Part shown: positions 56,471 to 64,000 of the stretch, one piece after another | How the letters are laid out: the number at the start of each line of letters is the position of its first letter | Numbering within the stretch: the first letter of the stretch is position 1 | From: Psychrobacter sp. ANT_WB68 | Lineage (GTDB): Bacteria; Pseudomonadota; Gammaproteobacteria; Pseudomonadales; Moraxellaceae | NCBI RefSeq assembly: GCF_008369115.1 | Contig: NZ_VOAZ01000002.1 | Coordinates: forward strand, 496,001-560,000 | Length of the DNA: 64,000 nt | Direction: 5' to 3' | Made by a program: the position numbers and the translations under genes | The notes under the pieces: model-generated | What the model was told of the DNA's origin: nothing | Seen by the model: the letters and a program-made list of their open reading frames with translations, nothing else | Database searches by the model: none

Positions 56471-57490
56471 GTGCAGTTATTAAATCAAGCAGTCGTGACA
56501 GAACATCTCAATATGCAAGCGGCCATTAACGCCATTGAAGCGATGTTACATCAACAAGCGGCGCATCCTAAGTGGATTAAAGCGCCTGAGCGTTTAGTCA
56601 TTGAGACTTTTAGTGAAGATGATAAACACAGCTCAGGGTCGCATCTATCGATGCCCGCCACGATTTATGATGGTGAAAAAGAATATACTGCCGTGAAATT
56701 GGTGACCATTTGCCCTGATAATCCCAGCCGTGATATGCCAACGACTACCGCCCTTATTACCGTATCTGATAATGATACTGGCGTCATATTAGCGATTATG
56801 GATGGTATTTATATTACCCAAGTGCGTACCGCAGCATTGTCAGGTATCGCCACCAAATATATGGCAAAGCCTGATTGTCAAAGTGTGGCAGTGGTCGGCT
56901 GCGGCGGCATGGCTTATGAACAATTGCATGCGGTATTAACAGTCCGTCCTGAGATTGAAACGGTTTATTTATGGAATAGAAGCAGTGAAGGCGCTGGACA
57001 ATTTAAAACACGTTTTATGCAGGATTATCCGCAATGGAATGTGGAGATAAAGATTTGCGAAAATATCAATGATGCTATCTGTGATGCGGATATTATCAAT
57101 GTTGCCACGCGTGCGACGGAAGGCTTATTCGATAGCAATCATATCAAGCCTGAGGTGCATGTCAATGCGGTAGGGGCATATCAGCCGTCGATGAAAGAGA
57201 TCAGTAATGAGGTTATCGCCAATAGTAATATGGTGGTGGTTGATGACTTAGCGGGTAGTCGCCATGAAGCAGGTGATTTGATTCAAGCGCACGATAGTTC
57301 TGATTGCGCATGGACATGGGATGACCTTAGTGGCGATTTACAAGCGCTCGTAACAAAAGAGATAGTAAGGTCAGAGAAGGGGATAACCTTATTTAAATCT
57401 GTGGGCGCTGCAAGTTTTGATGCCGCCGTTGCTTTATATGTGGCGAAACAAGCCAAACAAAAAATCTTTGGTACTGCAGTTGATTGGTAA
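56471..57490 (+). CDS. Ornithine cyclodeaminase / mu-crystallin family protein
   Basis: The 339-residue protein starts with GTG at 56471, nine bases after AAGGAG. The NAD(P)-binding motif is VAVVGCGGMAYEQLHAV (about residues 138-154). Before it come KLVTICPDNPSRDMPTTTALITV and TGVILAIMDGIYITQVRTAALSG, and after it DADIINVATRATEGLF and VNAVGAYQPSMKEI. Family members deaminate ornithine to proline, reduce cyclic imines or act on related amino acids (alanine dehydrogenase, delta1-pyrroline-2-carboxylate reductase). The exact reaction is unclear. The AEC transporter upstream could be functionally linked. Confidence 0.88.
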   Translation: MQLLNQAVVTEHLNMQAAINAIEAMLHQQAAHPKWIKAPERLVIETFSEDDKHSSGSHLSMPATIYDGEKEYTAVKLVTICPDNPSRDMPTTTALITVSDNDTGVILAIMDGIYITQVRTAALSGIATKYMAKPDCQSVAVVGCGGMAYEQLHAVLTVRPEIETVYLWNRSSEGAGQFKTRFMQDYPQWNVEIKICENINDAICDADIINVATRATEGLFDSNHIKPEVHVNAVGAYQPSMKEISNEVIANSNMVVVDDLAGSRHEAGDLIQAHDSSDCAWTWDDLSGDLQALVTKEIVRSEKGITLFKSVGAASFDAAVALYVAKQAKQKIFGTAVDW

Positions 57491-57551
57491 GAATACTGAC
57501 GGCTTTTAACGCCAATATTTGAATGTTTTTATCCCAACTATTATTACCATT

Positions 57552-57588
57552 AAAAAGCCTCCTTTTCAAATTAGAGAAGGGGGCTTTT
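57552..57588. terminator. Bidirectional terminator
   Basis: AAAAGCCTCCTTTTC pairs with GAGAAGGGGGCTTTT (two G-U pairs), with A's and T's on the outside. It lies between the + strand cyclodeaminase gene and the - strand small membrane protein. Confidence 0.75.
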
Positions 57589-57603
57589 AACATCGAATGT
57601 CAT

Positions 57604-57756
57604 TTATTTAAGGTTATCTTTATTGCGTTTATTTTCAGTACGCTGTTTGCGCTTGGGGCTAATATGATAAGTAAAATAGCCGGCAACGACCATCACCGCA
57701 ATAAAGGCCACGATATATAATAATATTGATAAATCGATAAAGGCCGAGGGTTTCAT
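57604..57756 (-). CDS. 50-residue single-pass membrane protein
   Basis: An ATG at 57756 opens a 50-codon frame ended by TAA at 57604. The sequence is MKPSAFIDLSILLYIVAFIA, then a continued hydrophobic helix to about residue 31, then a strongly basic tail (SPKRKQRTENKRNKDNLK). That is a one-helix, cytoplasmic-positive layout typical of real small membrane proteins. The terminator at 57552-57588 follows its stop by 16 bases. The ribosome site is weak (GAGATTACGGTC before ATG). The partner is unknown; it lies downstream of the LLM oxidoreductase gene on the same strand. Confidence 0.65.
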   Translation of the reverse strand: MKPSAFIDLSILLYIVAFIAVMVVAGYFTYHISPKRKQRTENKRNKDNLK

Positions 57757-57804
57757 GACCGTAATCTCATTAGGGTTTATCAATAATTATGCGAGCATGG
57801 CAGT

Positions 57805-58806
57805 CTATTGTAAAGTAAACAAGTTTAGCTCAGGTGTAAGTTCCAGTGAACGCAAACGCGCTGCCTGATCATAAACATTGGCAGTGACAATCAATTCATC
57901 TGGCTGATACTGCGCAAGGAATTTAGCAAGTTTTGGTTTGACCGTTTCTACAGAACCGACAAATGAGACGGATAAAGCATTGTCTACCATCATTTGCTCG
58001 CTTGGGCTCCAGATGCTATCCATATCATAGGTCGGCATTGGCATTTGTCCGCGCTCGCCGCGACGTAGACGTACAAAGCTTTGCTGCGCTGATGTAAAGT
58101 GATACTGTGCTGTCTCGTCATCATCAGCAAGTAATAAGTTAGCTGCTAACATCACATAAGGCTTATCCAAATACGCTGACGGTTTGAACTGTTGACGGTA
58201 AGCGGTGATGGCTTGCCCCAGCATCTGCGGTGCAAAATGCGAGGCAAAGACATATGGTAATCCCAAGTGTGCCGCTAAAGTAGCGCCAAAAAGAGACGAG
58301 CCTAATATCCAAATAGGAATATTGGATTTCGCACCCGGGAATGCCTGTACAGGACTATCGTCCGTACCATCGCCTAAAAAGTACATCAATTCTTGTACGT
58401 CTTGTGGAAAACGATCGGCATCTTGCATTTGTCGACGCAATGCCTGGAAGGTGGCACCATCCGTACCCGGTGCGCGGCCCAGACCCAAATCCACACGGTC
58501 GCCATATAGCGCCTGTAAGGTGCCGAACTGCTCAGCAATGACCAGTGGGGCATGATTGGGCAGCATGACACCACCAGCACCGATGCGTATGCGCTTGGTT
58601 TGACTACCAATATGTGATAACAGCACTGAAGTGGCTGCACTAGCAATGCCAGGCATATTATGATGCTCTGCCATCCAATAACGGTTGAAGCCAGATTTTT
58701 CTGCTTGCTGAGCAATGGCAACCGTCTGTGCAATGCCTTCTGCGATGGTTTTTCCTTCAGGAACGGGTGCTAAGTCTAAAAAAGATAATGGAATTGTATT
58801 GGTCAT
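57805..58806 (-). CDS. LLM-class flavin-dependent oxidoreductase (YhbW-like)
   Basis: The 333-residue luciferase-like monooxygenase family member has an (alpha/beta)8 barrel. Key segments are [11 protein letters not shown] at the start, [46 protein letters not shown], and [18 protein letters not shown]. The group I subfamily (YhbW, MsnO8) uses reduced FMN and oxygen; the substrate is unknown. ATG follows AGGTG. It is upstream of the small membrane protein. Confidence 0.92.
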   Translation of the reverse strand: MTNTIPLSFLDLAPVPEGKTIAEGIAQTVAIAQQAEKSGFNRYWMAEHHNMPGIASAATSVLLSHIGSQTKRIRIGAGGVMLPNHAPLVIAEQFGTLQALYGDRVDLGLGRAPGTDGATFQALRRQMQDADRFPQDVQELMYFLGDGTDDSPVQAFPGAKSNIPIWILGSSLFGATLAAHLGLPYVFASHFAPQMLGQAITAYRQQFKPSAYLDKPYVMLAANLLLADDDETAQYHFTSAQQSFVRLRRGERGQMPMPTYDMDSIWSPSEQMMVDNALSVSFVGSVETVKPKLAKFLAQYQPDELIVTANVYDQAARLRSLELTPELNLFTLQ

Positions 58807-59205
58807 GATTCACCTATTGTTATGATGCCGCCTTGCAACGACATTTTTATAGTTAGTTTTTTAAACATCAGCAATTGTAAAAACGTTAGCCATCATAATC
58901 CGTCAGTCTGAAAGTGCTGTTATCATGAATCTAAGGCTTTTATGCTGCTAAAGTAAATTGCTGCTTACTGATTATTCAATAGCTAGTATGATGGGGCAGT
59001 TATACGGAATATAAAGGTCAGAGCGCAAGGTAATAACAAATCTTAATAATGTGAGGCGCATATAAGAGTGCAAGGTAGATTTCTCGCAGAAATAAATAGC
59101 CTTATAAAAAGTAAATGGCATCGCTATATATTAATAACGATGCCATTCATATTTGATATAAGGTAAAACGTTTTTAATGTTGCTAATAACGATTAAATAA
59201 AGGCT
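58807..59205. other. Gap between the LLM oxidoreductase gene and the LysR gene
   Basis: About 400 bases hold the promoter of the LLM gene and a terminator for the LysR gene at 59114-59147. Nothing else was recognised. Confidence 0.5.
59114..59147 (-). terminator. Probable terminator of the LysR-type gene
   Basis: AATGGCATCG and CGATGCCATT are perfect 10-bp arms with a 14-base loop. On the - strand they are followed by TACTTTTTATA. It lies 59 bases beyond the stop. Confidence 0.65.
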
Positions 59206-60135
59206 TTACTGACTAAATTGCTTTTGGCATAGCTCCATAAAGGCGCGTCCATATTGACGAATTTCTGCATCATCACGTACGGCCATCCAACTGGTAAAAC
59301 GTCCGAAGTGATCAACGGGAATCGCTGTTAGATTTTGATAGTGGCTTGGCTCAAACGCCATTTCGGCAATGATGCCAATGCCCAATCCTAATCCTACATA
59401 GGTGCTAATCACATCCGCATCAAGTGCTGCCAATACAATATCTGGCTCAAGTCCTGCATCGCTAAAGGTTTTATCAATGGCGCCTCGTCCTGTAAAGCCG
59501 CCGTGATAAGTCACAATCGGATAGCTGGCAAGCGTTGGTAAATCAATCGACTCTAAACCGGCAAGCTCATGGTCGCTTGGTACAATGACGCGATGCGTCC
59601 AATCATAATAGCGATAGCAGCGCAGATAGTTATTATGCAATAACGACTCGGTGGCAATGCCAATATCTGCCTGCCCGCGAATAACCATTTGTGCAATGGT
59701 TTCAGGATCTGCCTGTTGTAGGATCAAGTTAACCTTGGGGAAACGCTCCTTAAACTCTTTGACCACTACTGGCAATACATAACGTGCCTGCGTATGTGTG
59801 GTGGCAATTGTTAGCGTGCCAATATTAGGGTTATTAAAATCCAGACTGAGATTTTCAATGGTACGAATTTCCGCAAAGATAGACTCGATGTGCGGCATAA
59901 GCGCTGTGCCCATGGTCGTCAGCCCCGTTAGACGTTTGCCTTGGCGTACGAACACTTCAGTTTTAAGTTGGTTTTCAAGTGCCGCAATATGCTTTGATAA
60001 ACTGGATTGGCTAGTATGCAGCACAGTAGCTGCTTGACTTAAATTATAACCATTGATTACCGTATGCCACACTGTTTCCAACTGCTTGAGTTGGATCTGT
60101 AGATGCCGCTGATTGACCACTACGTCGATTGCCAT
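59206..60135 (-). CDS. LysR-family regulator, CysB/Cbl type
   Basis: ATG 60135 gives 309 residues. The N-terminal winged helix-turn-helix (NLSQAATVLHTSQSSLSKHIAALENQL, about 32-58) differs from common LysR proteins in starting with a longer lead-in, as in CysB. The effector domain has IATTHTQARYVLPVVVKEFKERFPKVNLIL and the QADIGIATESL, typical of CysB/Cbl, which sense sulfur metabolites such as O/N-acetylserine and control sulfate or sulfonate genes. A perfect palindrome lies just upstream. The regulon is unknown; the neighbouring LLM oxidoreductase is a possible target, since related flavin enzymes use sulfonates. Confidence 0.92.
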   Translation of the reverse strand: MAIDVVVNQRHLQIQLKQLETVWHTVINGYNLSQAATVLHTSQSSLSKHIAALENQLKTEVFVRQGKRLTGLTTMGTALMPHIESIFAEIRTIENLSLDFNNPNIGTLTIATTHTQARYVLPVVVKEFKERFPKVNLILQQADPETIAQMVIRGQADIGIATESLLHNNYLRCYRYYDWTHRVIVPSDHELAGLESIDLPTLASYPIVTYHGGFTGRGAIDKTFSDAGLEPDIVLAALDADVISTYVGLGLGIGIIAEMAFEPSHYQNLTAIPVDHFGRFTSWMAVRDDAEIRQYGRAFMELCQKQFSQ

Positions 60136-60611
60136 CACTTAACCCTATTGTATAAATATACAAACCTTGTCTGTATATAAAAATAAAAACGTACAAATAC
60201 TCAATAAGTGGTTAGTGTAAATCAAAGCTATTATTCTTGTATATAATAAATAGCTATGAATTTATGTTAATTAGGAATATAGGGAATGTATTTTGTCTAA
60301 ATGGTAGATAGAATTTCAATGCGTGAAGTAGGTAAAGAGAGTTATTTTAATATTCAGGTGATTTTATGATACATGCCGTTACTATCATGACATAGACGGC
60401 GCGGCCAAATGCTATAGTCATTAACTTAATGCAAAAACATCTAGTCAAGGTTAGCGTTCTCAAGTACCATAATTCAATTTTGTGCTAACAATGGTTTTTT
60501 GTACAACGCTGAGCAATCTTTATCGATCCTTTTTATCTATAATTAATAAGAAATGATTGATAAAAATTGTGCGCAGTTGTGTTTTTTTGTCTCAAGTTTT
60601 GGTGAGTTATT
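60136..60611. other. Divergent region between the LysR-type and AmpG-like genes
   Basis: About 475 AT-rich bases hold both promoters and the palindrome at 60148-60163. No gene was seen. Confidence 0.4.
60148..60163. promoter_or_regulatory. Perfect palindrome upstream of the LysR-type gene
   Basis: TTGTATA-AA-TATACAA starts 13 bases upstream of the ATG. Its dyad and place suit an autoregulatory LysR-type binding site. The nearby TTGTCTGTATATAA may be a promoter element or second half-site. Confidence 0.5.
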
Positions 60612-62522
60612 ATGTCTGCTGTCCAACCTGTAACGCCTGATCAACCGATTGCCAAAAAATCATGGGGAGAAGCCGCCAAAGCTTATTTGGACCCACGTGT
60701 CATTATCATGCTGTTTTTAGGATTTTCAGCCGGTATTCCGATTCTGCTTATTTTTTCCAGCCTTTCATTATGGCTGCGCGAGGCAGGTATTGACCGTAGC
60801 GTTGTCACTATGTTTAGTTGGGCAGCATTGGGATATTCATTTAAGTTTATTTGGGCGCCATTAATCGACGCTCTGCCGGTGCCTTTTTTGACCAAATGGT
60901 TGGGACGCCGCCGTAGTTGGATGGTGGTGTCACAGCTGCTGATAATATTGGCCATTTTTTTGATGGCGACGGTCAATCCTGTCAGTGAAGACGTGTTGGT
61001 TTATATGGCAGCTGCGGCGGTTTTGCTTGGCTTTTCTTCTGCCACGCAAGATATCGTCATTGATGCGTACCGTATTGAGCTGGCACCGCCATCGATGCAG
61101 TCTATCTTGTCCTCTATTTATGTGTCAGGTTACCGTGTCGGTATGATTGTCGCTGGGGCAGGCGCGCTATATTTAGCAGATTATTTTGGCTCGACGGAAA
61201 CTTCTTATAGTTATGAAGCGTGGCGTAATACCTATTATATTATGGCAGGGGTCATGACTTTGGGCATATTGACCACCTTTGCCAGTTATGAGCCAACCGC
61301 TGAGATTCTGCAAAGTAATAAGCAAAAAAGCAATCTTAAGGTTTTCTTAATTTACTCAGCGTTACTATTAATACCAGCCTTGTTGTTTGGCGTTGTATAC
61401 CTCATCAATATCCTTATTAATAAGGTATTCGACAGTACCATCGCCCTGATACCGCTAATGGCAATGCCAAGTATTAAGTTTTACTTTTTAGCGCTAGTGG
61501 TATGCGCGCCTCTACTGCTGTTGTACTTCATCATCAACCAACCCAAAATTATCAATAAAGCACCTTTGGTAGCGGAAACGCGCGAAGACTATGTCAGATT
61601 GGTTTTATTGTTTGTGTTTGCCGTCGTGGCATTTATCGCGGCCTATGTATTAATAGGGCAAGTACTGCCAGAGTTTGAAGGGGTGTTTGTTAGCTTCATT
61701 AGTGAGACATTACATTTACTGGTAAGTTTAGCCGCAGCACTGACAGCAGGTTATGCACTGGTACAAATCGGTCTGGTCAAAAAAGAAATTGCAATGGCGA
61801 CGTGGATTGAGCCCATCCTAGATTTCTTTAGACGCTATGGAAAAAAGGCGCTGTTGTTATTAGCACTGATTGGTTTGTACCGCATATCAGACATTGTGGC
61901 AGGGGTGATATCAAACGTCTTTTATCAAGACATGGGCTTTAGTAAAACCGATATTGCCAATGCGGTAAAACTGGTTGGCGTGATTATGGCCATCGCTGGT
62001 GGTTTCTTAGGCGGTCTATTGGCGCAGCGTTTTCGTATCATGCATGCCATGATGATTGGTGCCATTCTCGCTTGTGCGACCAATTTATTATTTGTGGTGC
62101 TGACCTATAATCCGGGCAGTTTACCCATCATGTATATGGCGGTGATATTTGATAACTTAGCTGCAGGTCTTGCTAGCGCGGTATTTATTGCTTTCTTATC
62201 AGCATTGACTTCAATACGTTTTACCGCGGTACAGTATGCTATCTTCTCTTCATTGATGACCTTAATACCAAAAGTAATGGGTGGTTATTCAGGTTCTATC
62301 GTTGATAGTATGGGCTATCCGTTCTTCTTTATTTTTACCTTTGCGATTGGTATTCCAATTCTTGTGCTGATTTACTTTGTCGATAAACATATCGTCATTG
62401 GCGATAACGACGATATTTATGGCGACAGTGATGGTGAAGGCGGCAAAGGTATTGGTGATAAGTTAATCAAAGCCAATCCGAATCTAACGGATACTAAAGA
62501 GCCACCACGTGCCTCAGAATAG
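60612..62522 (+). CDS. ampG: AmpG-like muropeptide permease of unusual length
   Basis: The 636-residue MFS transporter shows AmpG features: YLDPRVIIMLFLGFSAGIP, FKFIWAPLIDALPVPFL, RRRSWMVVSQ, SSATQDIVIDAYRIE and YRVGMIVAGAGALYLADYFG. AmpG imports GlcNAc-anhMurNAc-peptides for cell wall recycling and influences AmpC beta-lactamase induction. E. coli AmpG has 491 residues. Here, about residues 235-400 between the two halves hold extra hydrophobic segments (LKVFLIYSALLLIPALLFGVVYL, FYFLALVVCAPLLLLYFII, LVLLFVFAVVAFIAAYVLIG, LLVSLAAALTAGYALVQIG). The C-terminal tail is polar (DDIYGDSDGEGGKG). It is divergent from a CysB-type gene. The function is strongly suggested but not certain for this long form. 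Confidence 0.87.
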   Translation: MSAVQPVTPDQPIAKKSWGEAAKAYLDPRVIIMLFLGFSAGIPILLIFSSLSLWLREAGIDRSVVTMFSWAALGYSFKFIWAPLIDALPVPFLTKWLGRRRSWMVVSQLLIILAIFLMATVNPVSEDVLVYMAAAAVLLGFSSATQDIVIDAYRIELAPPSMQSILSSIYVSGYRVGMIVAGAGALYLADYFGSTETSYSYEAWRNTYYIMAGVMTLGILTTFASYEPTAEILQSNKQKSNLKVFLIYSALLLIPALLFGVVYLINILINKVFDSTIALIPLMAMPSIKFYFLALVVCAPLLLLYFIINQPKIINKAPLVAETREDYVRLVLLFVFAVVAFIAAYVLIGQVLPEFEGVFVSFISETLHLLVSLAAALTAGYALVQIGLVKKEIAMATWIEPILDFFRRYGKKALLLLALIGLYRISDIVAGVISNVFYQDMGFSKTDIANAVKLVGVIMAIAGGFLGGLLAQRFRIMHAMMIGAILACATNLLFVVLTYNPGSLPIMYMAVIFDNLAAGLASAVFIAFLSALTSIRFTAVQYAIFSSLMTLIPKVMGGYSGSIVDSMGYPFFFIFTFAIGIPILVLIYFVDKHIVIGDNDDIYGDSDGEGGKGIGDKLIKANPNLTDTKEPPRASE

Positions 62523-62588
62523 CTAAGACAATGAAATATAACCAGTTCGACAGCTTTATTCAGTAAACAGTGATTTTATGAGTTATCT

Positions 62589-63494
62589 ATGACAGCATTT
62601 ACCATTGGTCAAATAAAACAGCGGATTCAGCAATTGACTAATGAGTCTGCGCGCAGCAGTTTGCCCTCATTTTGGCTCACTGATTGGTTGTTGTTTGTCA
62701 TTGATAAGCCAAGCTCGTTTTTAATCACTGATGAGGGTTATGAGCTGAGCGAAAGGGAGCTTGAGCAATTTCATGCCGGTGTTAAGAAGATGCAGCAGGG
62801 CACACCGTTGGCGTATTTAACTGAACAGCAAGAATTTTGGTCGCTGAACTTTAAAGTCAATGAGCATACGTTAATACCGAGACCGGATACTGAAATATTG
62901 ATTGAACAAGTATTAACTTGGATACAATCTCAGCCAAAAAGTGCGGATAAGGATAAAAAGCCAAAACGCCTATTAGATTTAGGGACAGGCTCAGGTTGTA
63001 TTGCTATTAGCTTAGCGCATGAGTTAAAACAAAAACTTATGAGTTGTTCAGGAGAGAGCTGGCAAGTTGTTGCTGTTGACTTGTCGTTAGAAGCACTAAA
63101 AGTAGCTAAGCACAATGCAATGGTAAATGAGGTTGCTGACATCGAGTTTATCCAAAGTAGTTGGTATGGCGCGTTGTCTACTCATAATGAGCCGTTATTC
63201 GATGTGATTGTCTCTAACCCGCCTTATATAGATGAAGAAGATGAGCATTTATCACGGCTAGTCGCCGAACCGATTAGCGCATTAAGTGCGCCCAATCATG
63301 GACTTGCCGATATCGAGCATATTGTCCAACATGCTCCGCAATATTTACTTCAGGGTGGCCTACTAGCGATTGAACATAGTTTTGATCAAGGTGATGCTGT
63401 ACGGCAGCTATTTTTGAATAGGGGTTTTGAGTCAGTATATACCGTACAAGATTATGGTGGTAACGATCGTGTGACGCTTGGCCCGTTACTATAA
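62589..63494 (+). CDS. prmC: Peptide chain release factor N5-glutamine methyltransferase PrmC (HemK)
   Basis: PrmC methylates the GGQ glutamine of release factors. It has 301 residues. The N-terminal helical domain ends near 75; TPLAYLTEQQEFWSLNF and LIPRPDTEILIE precede motif I LLDLGTGSGCIAISLA and the catalytic VSNPPYIDEED. Length matches the family with a small insert of Lys/Asp (PKSADKDKKPK). prfA, often upstream, is not here. moeB follows, a common arrangement in gammaproteobacteria. Confidence 0.96.
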   Translation: MTAFTIGQIKQRIQQLTNESARSSLPSFWLTDWLLFVIDKPSSFLITDEGYELSERELEQFHAGVKKMQQGTPLAYLTEQQEFWSLNFKVNEHTLIPRPDTEILIEQVLTWIQSQPKSADKDKKPKRLLDLGTGSGCIAISLAHELKQKLMSCSGESWQVVAVDLSLEALKVAKHNAMVNEVADIEFIQSSWYGALSTHNEPLFDVIVSNPPYIDEEDEHLSRLVAEPISALSAPNHGLADIEHIVQHAPQYLLQGGLLAIEHSFDQGDAVRQLFLNRGFESVYTVQDYGGNDRVTLGPLL

Positions 63495-63560
63495 AAATAC
63501 GCAGTTGCTGTCAAAATAAGTTTCAGTGCTAAGCCTTGGTAATGACTATGAGTGGCATTT

Positions 63561-64000
63561 ATGAGTGATATTAGAGAGACGGAAATGTTAGGAGATGAAG
63601 AGCTGCTGCGTTATGCGCGCCAGATACTGCTTGATGGTTGGGATATTGACGCTCAATTACGCTTAAAAGCATCGCGAGTGGTGATGATAGGCGCAGGCGG
63701 TTTAGGTTGCCCCGCTTCTGAGACGCTCGTGCGGGCAGGCTTGGGACACGTGAACCTAATAGATGATGATATAATTGAAGCCAGTAATCTGCAGCGCCAA
63801 ACGCTATTTTTACCTGAGGATATCGGTAAACCTAAGGCGCTAACAGCGGCGCAAATGCTAACCAAAATTAATCCTCTTGTTAGTGCTCTTGGTACAGTGG
63901 CAAGATTGAGCGAAGATAATGCTTATGAGCTGCTTGATATGGCATCTGGCAAACCTGATTTACTCCTAGACTGTAATGATAACTTTGCCACCCGTGATAT
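63561..64000 (+). CDS. moeB: ThiF/MoeB-family adenylyltransferase (3' truncated by window)
   Basis: The frame opens at ATG 63561 and is still open at the end of the window (146 codons). It starts MSDIRETEMLGDEEL, then LRYARQILLDGWDID, the nucleotide loop VVMIGAGGLGCPASETLVRAG, LIDDDIIEASNLQRQTLF, and DCNDNF at the edge. This is the N-terminal half of the MoeB/ThiF/HesA fold that adenylates the C-terminus of MoaD or ThiS. Position right after prmC favours MoeB (molybdopterin synthesis) over ThiF. Confidence 0.9.
   Translation, partial: MSDIRETEMLGDEELLRYARQILLDGWDIDAQLRLKASRVVMIGAGGLGCPASETLVRAGLGHVNLIDDDIIEASNLQRQTLFLPEDIGKPKALTAAQMLTKINPLVSALGTVARLSEDNAYELLDMASGKPDLLLDCNDNFATRD

Noticed and set aside
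57523..57720. 65-codon + strand frame after the cyclodeaminase gene
   Set aside because: It runs through a terminator hairpin and is opposite a better small gene on the - strand.
60148..60163. LexA (SOS) box
   Set aside because: The dyad lacks the CTG...CAG ends of a LexA site and lies at a LysR-type gene, so a LysR site is more likely.

Overview
This 64 kb window is chromosomal DNA from a gammaproteobacterium, most likely Psychrobacter or a close relative in the Moraxellaceae. That is an inference from the housekeeping proteins (RpoD, DnaG, NrdAB, TolQRAB, BamD, RluD, MnmA, MnmG), moderate GC in genes, AT-rich intergenic DNA and strong hairpin terminators; no database search was possible. 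There are no rRNA or tRNA genes, CRISPR arrays, prophages or complete insertion sequences. About 50 protein genes are supported.

Layout: (1) 1-5.7 kb, the end of an unidentified gene, an exported NTF2-like protein, and two convergent lytic transglycosylases (a MltD with seven LysM domains and a shortened MltF). (2) 5.7-9.3 kb, a gene-poor stretch, a NIF3-family protein and a DegS/AlgW-type periplasmic protease. (3) 9.4-16 kb, the class Ia ribonucleotide reductase locus: nrdA, then a 2.7 kb accessory insert, then nrdB and the ferredoxin yfaE. The insert holds a KTSC-like protein, a cysteine-rich protein, a REPIN-like repeat, a RelE/Phd toxin-antitoxin pair and a third small gene whose C-terminus matches the antitoxin tail. 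(4) 16.5-23.6 kb, a DUF493 protein, a methyltransferase and tenA behind a TPP riboswitch, then rpoD and dnaG. (5) 23.8-27.9 kb, bamD divergent from rluD and pgeF. (6) 28-35.5 kb, a YeeE/YedE sulfur transporter, a flavodoxin-like protein, a small lipoprotein, and a three-gene cluster of triheme cytochrome c, Tat-exported FAD amine oxidase-like enzyme and monoheme lipoprotein cytochrome. (7) 35.6-39.4 kb, tolQ-tolR-tolA-tolB without ybgC or pal. (8) 39.8-45.8 kb, a purine permease and proline catabolism, with PutA split so that its C-terminal domain is a separate gene. (9) 46-57.5 kb, an L16-type oxygenase, purB, mnmA, ispF, grxD, mnmG, an AEC transporter and an ornithine cyclodeaminase homologue. 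(10) 57.6-64 kb, a 50-residue membrane protein, an LLM flavin oxidoreductase, a CysB-type regulator, a large AmpG-like permease, prmC and the start of moeB.

How the parts fit: two lytic transglycosylases and an AmpG-like permease suggest active peptidoglycan turnover and recycling. TolQRAB, BamD and the DegS-like protease cover envelope maintenance. NrdAB with YfaE makes dNTPs, with candidate NrdR boxes upstream of nrdA. The best candidates for undescribed biology are the periplasmic amine dehydrogenase-cytochrome cluster (31.4-35.5 kb), the possible three-component toxin-antitoxin locus inside the nrd genes (11.1-12.0 kb) and the split PutA (41.8-45.8 kb).
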